NCBI GenBank assembly: GCA_949316495.1
Contig: OX439001.1
Location: 21,977,001-22,041,000 of the forward strand
Source: Amphiduros pacificus
Taxonomy: Eukaryota > Annelida > Polychaeta > Phyllodocida > Hesionidae
Direction: 5' to 3'
DNA: 64,000 nt
A model generated the notes under the pieces. That model had not been told where the DNA came from, ran no database searches, and saw only the letters and a list, made by a program, of their open reading frames with translations. A program made the translations under genes and the position numbers. Positions 56,101 to 64,000 of the stretch are shown in pieces (position 1 is the stretch's first letter; each line of letters opens with the position of its first letter).

Positions 56101-59100
56101 TGGCCAGCTCCTCCCTGTATATCCGCGCCACCATGTCTTGTGTGATGCCTCCACTATCTACAGTAGCTCTCCTGCCGCGACTGCTCTCATTCAGTCCATT
56201 GGAAGTTTTGGTCGGGCTGGAGGAAGAAGTGGGAGTATGTTTGGACCCAGCATTTAGGGGATGTTTGGCAGCAATATTGTTGTTGTTGTTGTTAGGAGAG
56301 TGAGACGCTATTTTGGCCAGTTCCTGCTGGTATATACTCTCAACCATTGCATTTGTTATCTGACTCTGGAATAATCAAACGATTTGATTTAATATTAATG
56401 AATATCTTCAAAAAATAACAAAAATGTTTCATGTTTCTTTTATTTTACTCTTGCCATAATATGAGTTAAGTGTGATATGCAGTGTTGCTGGAGGTGATTG
56501 CGGTACCTTATCATGTGACTGCTTGGCTTGTATGGCAGTGCTAGCCTGAGACAGGATGTGATTGATTCTCTCCTCGGTGGCTGCATCTTCCTGACGATAT
56601 GACGACACCATGGGCTGGTTACCTGCACAACCAAATACAACCGAATGAGATACCCAATACAATCGTAACAAATTCTATCCAAACAAATTTTCAACTAATA
56701 TTCTGTACGTTATATTCAATGCTTGTGATAGCTGACAGAACTTTTGAAGGGTCATTATTTACCTTGAGGACTGTCCCCACACATTGGATGCTGGGGCAGA
56801 TTGTAGACAACTGGGCTTGTTATGGCTATGAAGCAAGGACAGAAAATAGACAATTTTATTCATGTTTTTGAAATAAAAGAATCTCAGCTTCAGATCATGT
56901 TTCATGGAATGATCAAAGATAAGTAAAAATACCTCTGAATTATTTTAAAAAAAGCATTTATGCATAAAAATATCTTTAAAAAAAAGGCTTAATCATTTTG
57001 TCTATCAATTAACTCATACCTTATCAACAAAAAATGATCAGATATTAACTTGTATATTTAGAAGATTAATCTAAGGAATTGTGCTTTTAGCTTATGGATG
57101 CCAGAAATATCAGTTAAAATAAAAAAGGTTTTGTCAGCTATCTAAAGCAGTATGAAATGATATATTACTTTTGTCATTTTCAATATATAGATCCAAAAGT
57201 CCTCATGAAAACTACCTCTAATGTATTACTAATACCTGGACGTCGAGATCCAGAAACTATTTTAAATTCTAATCATTATGAAATTATTGAAATTGAACTG
57301 TTACAATACAGATTTACCCAGAAAGAGGAGAGAATAATTTGATTTCTTTTACAAAATTACTTCACTTACCAAACACTAAGACATTCACAACACCTTTAAT
57401 AGTACTAGTATAGTGTTAGTATAGAATGGCTATACTAAATGGTTAGTTATGAATTTTATAGTATTTTGTGTAGCCAAAAAAACAGAATCTGGTATAAAGC
57501 AGCGATTTACTTGTTTTGAATTTGTGATAATTCCGAATTGACTTTGAATATTGCACAAACAGTTAAAGCCACAACCATACAAAGATATTAGTTTGGTATC
57601 AGGTTGTGAACGAAGTCTTACCCTTACCCTTTCTAGGGGAGATGGCCTTGAGAGCGACGATGTTGTTATCATCATTACACCAGGCGTACATCTTGCGGTA
57701 TGACTCTCGGCCTTTCTCAGTCAGCTTGTCCCAGTGTTTGGGTTTGGAGAGCAGTTCACTGACAGTGCCCTGGGAAAGACCCAGAACATGTTTGGCAAAC
57801 AGGCGTTGGCCAATGTTGTTTGTGCTGAGGATCTCACGGATGCGTTGAGCTACGGCAGCAGTATCGAGGGTTTGAGCGTTGTTACTCTCGGTGCGCGCAA
57901 TGTTGTGAAGCCTCTGTAGTGAAACATCAGCGGTGGCGGCAGTGGAGGCGGCGGCAGTGGTGGAGGTGGTTGTGGTCGTGGGGGTGGTGGCAGATGAGGA
58001 GGAGGAGGAGCTTGAATCTAGTGACAGTGATCCATTCACAAATGGGTGAGCTCGAAGTGGTGTGCTGGGACTGGACCCGGCCCCTGCGCCCGATTCTGAA
58101 CCGAGCCCATTGGTGAGGGGTGTGGGCCCGCGCCCTGGGGATGGCAAGCTCTCCCCACTCAGCTGACTGTGCAGTTGATAAGTGGCCACTAACTCTTGGC
58201 CCAGCATGGAAGCAAAGGCCTCCGTGTTTGTGAGAGGGTGACTTGGGGGCCCTGCAAGAAAGGTGTAAAAATGCAGTGGCCAACCATGCGATATAACACA
58301 TCATGAGAAGGGTTTACTTTATCACACAATAAATAAATCAGAACCACTCATAAAATTGCCTGTGTCGTTTTCATTTGCAATCATGCTTATAAGTCCATTT
58401 TTCTCAATAATTTGGAAAAAATGTTTTTTTCTTCTTTTTTGAAAGTTGTTTTTTTTCTTCTTTTTGGAAATTTTGAAATTTGGGACGAGGCCTAATTTTG
58501 GCATTTGTACACCTTTCATACATGCTTCTAAGTGAGGAAAGGTAATATGTCACGTATCACGTGAACAGCAGTGACAAAATAATCAAGCAACTCAAACCTA
58601 GAATTGTGATGTGAATGATGGTTAAAAGTTTAAAGTGAACAGAAATATCTATGTATATATTGGTTACTATGTGATCAAATCAAACTTAGAAAACAGTGAC
58701 TGATTGTCTTAAAGAGTATATTATTGTGTTATACAGAAATACATCACAATTATCAGTGTCCTTATTTACGCAGAGCAATATATTCTTATTTGATTAACAT
58801 CTTGCAAAATTGGTGGGGGTAGATTTCAAAAGATAATTTCAGCTTACCCACTTGGGAGAAAATGAGCATATTTAGATGTGCATGACTTTTTGTCATTTTT
58901 AATGAAGTTTAGTGGAAAAAGGGCAAAATCGGCAACTTGAAATGTACATGGAGAAAGGTGTACCTCTATGTGGGGCAGAAAAAAACACCGCGGACCAAGA
59001 TGATTGGAAATGTCTTATCTTACTTTAACGACAAAGGGGGTAAGCTTCCTCCCTATTGGCAAATGTGTGGTAAAATTACAATCCAGTATCTCCATTTTAC

Positions 59101-60202
59101 ACTCAACTGATTTTAAATATCTCACACAACATAAAATTGCAACCACCAGCATGACGACATGGGAAGGGGCAAATAATTTGCAAACTATATTCAAATGTAT
59201 ATTAAAGTTTATCAAATATTTTTTTGGAAGGGATGACTTGATTTATGTTTTTTATCTATTTATACACATTTGTCATGTTATTTGTGTGAAATAAAGTTCT
59301 TAAAAATCCTTCAAAAACATAAACTATTTCTGTGATATCAGACTTTAGCATCTTAATTATGGTGTAAACACCCAAGTCTGACTTCAAAGACACCTCCATA
59401 GAAGGAGAGAGACTGACTGTCAAGCATTTCACAACACAACATATAAAGACCACTAAATCCTCATCATCTGGCAAAGAAAGGTTTATATCTTGATATATCT
59501 TTATATATTTGATTATCAATCATAGTTATATAAATCAATATCAAATCAATATTAAAAAAAAAAAAAAAAAAACAAACATTTAAAAGTCTTTCAAATTGTC
59601 TATGCCAAATGACTAAGGATTTGTTGGCACTGGCCAGCAGGTGGCAGCACATACCTGTGAGGTCATTGTTGGCAACTTTGAGCTGTGTGTTGTCAGTCTG
59701 AAGACTTCTGTTTTTCTCCAGCAGCAGCATCTCTAGGGACTTGGTCTTCTCATTTCCCTCTTCACTAGCACCAGCAAACTCGATAGACTTCAGGATACTA
59801 CAATCATAATCCAACCATTCTATAAATATTCCAGGTACCAAGAAACAAATAAGTAAATAAAAATGTTAGAAAAATCTTAACTAAAATCACACTATCCTTT
59901 CTTTCAATATTCTTTAATATTACTGAAATTAAGGCAAACATTGTCAACATGTTATGCCTCACAGAAAATATGAGTTCCTTCAAAAGATACACATGCAATG
60001 ATCTGTACACCAGTTCTAACCTAAGTTCACGCTTGATTTCTTCATAATCTTCTTGGGTCCTAAGTCTTTCTTCCAGCATTCTGAAGGCCCTGTTCTTGGC
60101 AGACAGTTCATCCTCGAGTCTTGCCAGTTGGGAAGCTCCAGAGTCCCTCAGTTTGTTCACGGTTGCCTGAAGTCTCTGTACATCCTCCACCAACTGAGCA
60201 AT
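39350..60202 (-). CDS. CUX1: CASP Golgi membrane protein, isoform of the CUX1 locus (5' part outside window)
   Basis: Exons on the minus strand: 60202-60021 and 59797-59655 (shared with CUX), then 44179-44043, 43636-43570, 43405-43302, 42794-42678, 42491-42402, 41971-41915, 41678-41598, 39860-39796 and 39407-39350. They join in one frame to 366 residues of the C-terminal part. Matches to vertebrate [55 protein letters not shown] and [20 protein letters not shown]. Long coiled coil is followed by one membrane segment near 311-329, with the Tyr and His conserved in CASP transmembrane segments, and a short lumenal tail ending FGGHG. CASP is a tail-anchored golgin-like protein of intra-Golgi traffic. 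It skips all CUX exons through a 15.5-kb splice from 59655 to 44179, both in phase 1. Confidence 0.93.
40512..41524. mobile_element. 1013-bp non-autonomous DNA transposon with 24-bp TIRs and 7-bp TSD
   Basis: The left end CTTGGAGTAATTATGAATGG and the right end, as reverse complement, CTTGGAGTAATTATGTATGG extend to a 24-bp inverted repeat ending AGGC with one mismatch. Identical 7-mers CTTCTAC flank it (40505-40511 and 41525-41531). An internal inverted repeat GGCGCATATATTGGCAG / CTGCCAATATATGCGC lies at about 40893-40992. No transposase-like frame is present. A related copy starts at 63351, and a TIR-only relic is at 6963-6993. It lies in the CASP intron between the exons ending at 41598 and starting at 39860. 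Confidence 0.85.
44170..44573 (-). repeat. 101-bp tandem repeat, four near-identical units, carrying copies of a 3' splice site
   Basis: Units begin at 44170, 44271, 44372 and 44473, with a period of exactly 101 bp and almost no differences. Each unit contains, in the gene direction, TTTATTGCTTTTCGTCACAG followed by GAAGATACAG, i.e. the polypyrimidine tract, AG acceptor and first 10 bases of the CASP exon at 44179. Only the unit next to the exon continues into coding sequence. Use of an upstream copy would add 101 bp, change frame and bring an in-frame TAA within about 24 codons. Confidence 0.95.
44574..51539 (-). other. CUX1: CUX 3' UTR and CASP-isoform intron
   Basis: Seven kilobases without a recognised exon. 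For the CUX mRNA this begins as 3' UTR; for CASP it is intron. Minus-strand AATAAA candidates occur near 51313, 47385 and 46750, but the real site is unknown. A compact self-complementary segment at about 50488-50567 (CTCCGTGAAGACA with TGTCTTCACAGAG, and an inner GGTAGC/GCTACC stem) may fold in the transcript. AT dinucleotide runs occur near 46790-46810. Confidence 0.5.
51540..52429 (-). CDS. CUX1: CUX last exon: homeodomain and C-terminal tail
   Basis: The exon begins [15 protein letters not shown] and continues into the homeodomain: [54 protein letters not shown]. His at homeodomain position 50 is characteristic of the Cux class. The tail contains short repression-motif-like LSLN/LSIKKN and DLSAK segments ([30 protein letters not shown]) and ends [13 protein letters not shown]-like, followed by the stop at 51540-51542. 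Confidence 0.95.
51540..60202 (-). CDS. CUX1: CUX1/Cut homeodomain transcription factor with three CUT domains (5' part outside window)
   Basis: Exons on the minus strand: 60202-60021, 59797-59655, 58251-57628, 56622-56507, 56365-55246, 54912-54469 and 52429-51540, joining in one frame to 1172 visible residues. Coiled coil at 1-105 (shared with CASP) is followed by a Ser/Thr-rich linker, CUT1 (about 237-310), an ELA-repeat linker, CUT2 (631-705), a Pro/Thr-rich linker, CUT3 (796-870), the homeodomain (about 895-954) and a 220-residue Ser/acidic tail ending EEMDWQF. Three CUT domains plus a homeodomain with His at position 50 (WFHNHR) define the Cux/Cut class. The protein acts in the nucleus, mostly as a repressor in development and differentiation. 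The N-terminal exons must lie beyond 64 kb. Confidence 0.96.
52736..52907 (-). mobile_element. 172-bp MITE with CAGTGATGAAAGTC ends and 6-bp TSD
   Basis: Both ends read CAGTGATGAAAGTC followed, after a short difference, by TTCAGGAAA, giving a long imperfect terminal inverted repeat. AACTGA occurs immediately on both sides (52730-52735 and 52908-52913). The CAG start resembles hAT termini, but hAT elements make 8-bp duplications, so the superfamily is uncertain. A diverged inverted copy lies at 25990-26187. Confidence 0.75.
53238..53315 (+). repeat. 13-bp tandem repeat, six units
   Basis: Six consecutive units of GCAATGGAAGCAG with few substitutions, in the CUX intron before the homeodomain exon. 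Confidence 0.85.
54469..54912 (-). CDS. CUX1: CUX exon with CUT domain 3
   Basis: A Pro/Thr-rich linker ([20 protein letters not shown]) precedes CUT3: [49 protein letters not shown]. It resembles CUT2 more closely than CUT1 in the [12 protein letters not shown] stretch. The exon opens and closes in phase 1. Confidence 0.95.
54913..55245 (-). other. CUX1: Short CUX intron between CUT2 and CUT3 exons
   Basis: About 330 bp, AT-rich, with no other feature seen. Confidence 0.6.
55246..56622 (-). CDS. CUX1: CUX exons with ELA-repeat linker and CUT domain 2
   Basis: Exons 56622-56507 and 56365-55246. The linker carries three spaced copies of a short motif, [20 protein letters not shown] and [10 protein letters not shown], followed by a charged Lys/Glu/Arg helix. 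CUT2 is marked by [34 protein letters not shown] and [16 protein letters not shown] poly-Asn run (NNNNNN) lies near the start. The last base of the exon is in phase 1. Confidence 0.94.
56623..57627 (-). other. CUX1: CUX intron after the CUT1 exon
   Basis: About 1 kb of AT-rich sequence. No exon that would keep phase 1 on both sides was recognised. Confidence 0.5.
57628..58251 (-). CDS. CUX1: CUX exon with CUT domain 1
   Basis: After [20 protein letters not shown] and a low-complexity Ser/Thr/Ala linker comes CUT1: [50 protein letters not shown]. The LSQG.VSELL core is the DNA-recognition helix region of CUT domains. The donor region reads AAAGG|GTAAGGGTAAGAC, offering two GT donors 6 bp apart; the first keeps frame with the next exon, as would the second with two extra codons. 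Confidence 0.95.
58252..59654 (-). other. CUX1: CUX intron between shared coiled-coil exon and CUT1 exon
   Basis: No exon recognised; the two flanking exons join directly in phase 1. Contains a TTTCTTCTTTTTT-type pyrimidine stretch near 58425-58465 and a run of about 19 A at 59553-59571. Confidence 0.45.
59655..60202 (-). CDS. CUX1: Shared CUX1/CASP coiled-coil exons
   Basis: Exons 60202-60021 and 59797-59655. They encode [54 protein letters not shown] and [20 protein letters not shown], close to the vertebrate shared segment ([52 protein letters not shown]). The second exon ends in phase 1 (DLT plus G) and can be spliced in frame to either the CUT1 exon or the first CASP-only exon. The upstream acceptor starts with ATT in phase 0, so at least one earlier exon exists outside the window. 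Confidence 0.94.
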
Positions 60203-63200
60203 CTGAAAGCATCAAACATGACAAACTTTAAGTTGGAGCTCGTTTTAAGAGTGATCAGAATGTCATCAAATATTATATATCAGACATCAAATAATGAAAT
60301 TATTTCAGTCCCCAAGCAGACTGAAAGACACACATTTGTTTTGAAATGCTTAAGACAAACTGATGTGCCCTCTTGTGTACAAAACCTGACAATAGGTGAC
60401 ACCACTGAACCTAAACCTTGACCATGCAAATTCAAAAGTTGTAAGAACTTTGAAAGAAAAACACTATAGTGTGAGTTTTACTTCATACTGCTTTTTCTAA
60501 AACTCCAATTTTGTTGATGCTATTTTCAATTCCAATGGATGATAATCAAAACAGAAAATTTAAACATATTCTATTTGTAATTAATAAATCTCTTTTCAGT
60601 TAGAGCACAGAAATGCACTGCAGACATACCCCCCATACAGAAATAGTTGCAACATCTACATTTATTTTATGTTTTCGCCATAAAAATAATATGACAAGAA
60701 AACTCAAGAAAAATGACCACAATCATTCCGAAGGGCTTTTGGGAACCAATGGTGGTGTAAAATGATCCATCATTTTAGAGCAGTATCTTTATGTGTGCTA
60801 AAGTGCATTAAGGTCCTCAGGTAGAGAGACAATCTGGGCTGCCCATAAGGAGGCAAATCACTGTTCAGCACTCAGCCCCATTTCTCCAGCTACAAATCCC
60901 TGCTATGATTCTCAAATCCCTGTGGCAACGCCTGAAATATTAATCTCTCATATTTTGTCATTTGTCATTAATATTGATTAAGTGGGCAGGCATATTGATG
61001 GGGATGAAGCTCTGGTAGGGGTGAAGGACATCTCCCTGTGGTAAAAGCCCTCAAGGCCCTTACAGGGATGACCTCTATGAATGGTGGCATCCAACAACCT
61101 CTCCTTGGGGATGCCTCAAGAATACTTTTATTAAACACACAAGTTTATGCCAGGAACTAATATTCCTTAAATGAGGTTTTATGTTCAAGTTATTTCATTT
61201 TTCAAAGCAGCAAATAAAGGAGAGTTGGGAATAAGTGAGTAGAGCGGTCCATGTGTGACCGCGAGTCTGTGTGTACATCCAGCAATGTGTGGTTATATTC
61301 CTAGTTGGCCCATCTATCTCCGCCCTATCAATCGTGGTGTAGACGTAAGTAGTTATATATTGGTGTCTGAGCAGGTCCACACGTGTGCTGCATGCTTATG
61401 ACCAGGCCATTGCAAGTATCAATACCTCCACGCATATGCACATATATATCAATCTCAAAATAAATTGGGAAATTCATCCAGCCAACCAACTGCATTTAAA
61501 AGTAAATTTTATTCTTTTAAAATGCAACTCATTAGAAATGTTATCTCTGAGAATGATTCAATCGTTGCCTAAGGTTATTATCATCTTATTTTTCTGCAGC
61601 CTTATTCATATTCATGACAAGAACTTCTTTTATTTCATACTATCATATCGGCGTTGTGAGAACTGTAAACAATTGCTCCAATCTTTGCTTTCCCCTTTTA
61701 AGACTCTTCTATATTTTATGATTGCCAATATATCCTTCCCAAGGTTTCTGAGCCTCTTAATATTCTCTGCTAAATCTACCCATTTTCTCAATACACCCAG
61801 CTAAATCCCCACTTCCCTATATCGACAGGTGTTGTGGGGGTGTCCGGTTTATGCAGTCAGAATTGAACTCTGGTGATCAATACCCCCCAATATATAGCCA
61901 TGCCAACATCCCGTGATCCATAATCTTTTTACATGTCTGAGTTCAATACTGAGCCATCCATCCGTCTTGGTCCTGCCAGCCTGCTTTGTCTGTTCCCACC
62001 CACAGTTCTCACTGCCTTTCTGGTCATTGTGCTCTGATCAATCTCACAAATGGGCCCCATGGGAAGAATTCTTTCCATTCTGAGCGTCTTTTTTTCCCTT
62101 CCTCCTTGTCAATTACTTATTTATGAAACTTCTTGTCTTTGACACAATACTTGCCCAAACAGCGACAAATAAAGTCATAGAACTATCCTTTTCTCTGAAT
62201 TCAAAGCACATACACTGCAACATATTGGAAACTTAGAGCCTTGAATGTTACAATGAAACAAATGACTGATGTTCATGATGTCATGGGGCTTTCGATGAGG
62301 CCATTCCATGTACCTGCCCTTTTATCCTGTACTTTATCCATAATCTGTACACATGCCCTCATTTCAATACATGCCATCAATCTGCGGGGTCTTTATTCTG
62401 CTATCTTTCTTCCCCTACCCATTATTATACAGCACTGACCTTCCCTGTGTTCTTTACACTGATCAATGTGCCATCATGTTTACCTTTTCTTCTGTTATGT
62501 CCTCCATTATGCCTCAAAGAAACCACCTTTCTCCCAAATAAATATTGTCTCTAATCAGGCAGTTGTTATGGAAATCTTGCATAAAATAGGCCAAAAAAAA
62601 TGATATATCAGAGAGCTCCTCTGCATGTATCGCATCTGCCTAAATGCAGATCTTGTATACAATATCAATGTTGTTTACTTCCTGTAAAAGAGGTAGTGCC
62701 TTGATTCACTTTGATGCTCGCAGGCTTGTCTCCCTCCCGACCTTTCCTTCCCGGCCACCGTTCTCAAATAGCTGACAGATATTGGCAGTTTGATCAATAT
62801 TGAGCTGATTTATTTCTAGCCAATCTGCACCTGTTCCTTTAAGCTTGGGTTTCTCATACTTCCTTCCATGCTATCAATAATATTGATCCCAGATTCATCA
62901 AAACCATCTCTCTATTCCATGTTGAACACAATATTACATCCAAAATCTTGATTCAAATATCTGTGTATACTGAAGGCAATTTTTTGTCCTCAAGATTTTG
63001 ATGAATTTTCCACGCAAACAACAATTACATCATCATTTATACTCCTGGATCAAATGCTAATTATAATGGGCTTGAAACGTTTCTGCAGGAATCTTTATCT
63101 ACCTAAGCTTGATATTCTGATGTCCTGATAATTTAGCTTACATTTGAGTTTAATTAAAATTTTTGATTTGTTCTAATTGAAATTGTAACATAATAGTACA

Positions 63201-63350
63201 TTCTTCTGACTTATTTTGACTTTTTCTAGCTTTATGATCCATTTCTTTGTATATCAATCACCACTGTTTGTTTTTTCCTCTTCAATCTGTTTTGATAATC
63301 TTGGACAAATTCTACAGAACACATATCCTTACATTAAGAAAGCCCTTCAC
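60203..63350 (-). other. CUX1: CUX1/CASP intron running toward the 5' end of the gene
   Basis: No further coding exon was recognised upstream of 60202, although several hundred residues of N-terminal coiled coil are expected, so the earlier exons must lie beyond the window. No repeat family was identified in this stretch. Confidence 0.5.
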
Positions 63351-64000
63351 CTTGGAGTAATTATAAATGGAGGCGTGACGGCTATTATATGAGTTATGGC
63401 ATCATGGCAATGCATTGTTTCACACAATGGATTCAAAATCATTTGATCCTATTATAGTTGCCGACTTCAGAACAGTGGAAAATTGAATACTAATATTAAA
63501 AAAAATGAAAATGACCAATATTTTATTGATGTTTCAATCTTTGATATCTTTTTTCTAAAATAAAAGGTCAGAATAAAATATTTTTTATGATACAGCCATA
63601 ATTACTGCTGCAGGTTTTTATTGTTCATTTTTATTGATTTTAAATGATGACATAACATTTAATAAGACAAAGTATCTAGGATGGCGCATATATTGGCAGG
63701 GATATAAATTACATTTTCTGATAGTATATTTTTCACTTAACAACATGGTATATTTTTCTCAGCTGCCAATAAATGCGTCAATGATTGAAAATAAACTAAA
63801 AAGACAAAAAAACAATAAAGTACATGATTTCCTGATAATCTGAGAGTAAAATGGAAATTTTAACTCATTTTCATAAATATGATATGAATTTGCAAATCTC
63901 TTTACAAAATCATCTAAACATGGAGCAGGGGAAAAAATTATATCTCCATGACCTGTATGAAATAACAAACATTTCATTTGGGATATGTTTAGCTCCAAAT
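63351..64000 (+). mobile_element. Second copy of the CTTGGAGTAATTA element, cut by the window end
   Basis: Starts CTTGGAGTAATTATAAATGG, then follows the reverse complement of 41524 downward: GATCCTATTATAGTTGCCGA, CAGAACAGTGGAAAATTGAA, GGCGCATATATTGGCAG, TTTCTGATAGTATATTTTT and CATGATTTCCTGATAATC. It is thus a diverged copy of the 40512-41524 element in the opposite orientation; its right end lies outside. Confidence 0.75.

Noticed and set aside
1-64000. Search for retrovirus-like, LTR or Polinton-type elements
   Set aside because: No long terminal repeats, capsid, envelope or integrase-like frames were recognised; retroelement traces are limited to two LINE tails.

Overview
This window looks like nuclear DNA of an invertebrate, most likely a bivalve or other mollusc. 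It is AT-rich and intron-dense, with short exons and GT-AG splice sites. Between the genes lie tandem-core repeats ending in ACGG/ACAG-type microsatellites and hairpins (a pearl/Helentron-associated look), several MITE families and two broken LINE 3' ends. The taxon is inferred from repeat style and protein resemblance, not from a marker gene. No virus-like element, toxin gene, tRNA, rRNA or CRISPR array was seen.

Layout. Positions 1-7386 hold no gene, only repeats: a tandem-core element (2139-3122), a second one (about 3275-4690) with a 346-bp MITE inside it, a LINE tail (4790-5150), a 17-bp minisatellite (5874-6767) and a 31-bp miniature element. Positions 7387-24352 (minus) hold a complete 29-exon MYBBP1A gene, a nucleolar protein of the Pol5 family; the joined coding sequence keeps one frame across every junction and gives 1260 residues. 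Only 81 bp separate its start codon from that of EIF4H (plus, 24434-33349, 7 exons, 291 residues), so the two genes form a head-to-head, ribosome-linked pair on a very short shared promoter. Positions 33350-39349 carry the 3' regions of EIF4H and of the converging gene. From 39350 to beyond the window end (minus) lies the CUX1/CASP locus. Shared coiled-coil exons near 60 kb feed either the transcription-factor exons (three CUT domains and a homeodomain, 58.25-51.54 kb) or, by skipping these, the downstream CASP exons (44.2-39.35 kb), which encode a Golgi membrane protein. This is the same dual arrangement as in vertebrate CUX1. The 5' end of the locus is outside the window.

The most unusual signals are two minisatellites that each start exactly at an exon boundary and multiply a splice site: ten copies of a donor in MYBBP1A and four copies of an acceptor in CASP. 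Others are a 31-bp transposon derivative made only of two terminal repeats yet flanked by a 7-bp target duplication, and the 81-bp bidirectional promoter whose EIF4H start codon lies in a TISU/YY1-like context. I did not find a clear new multi-gene system. All gene models come from reading exons, phases and splice sites by eye, without transcripts or database searches.
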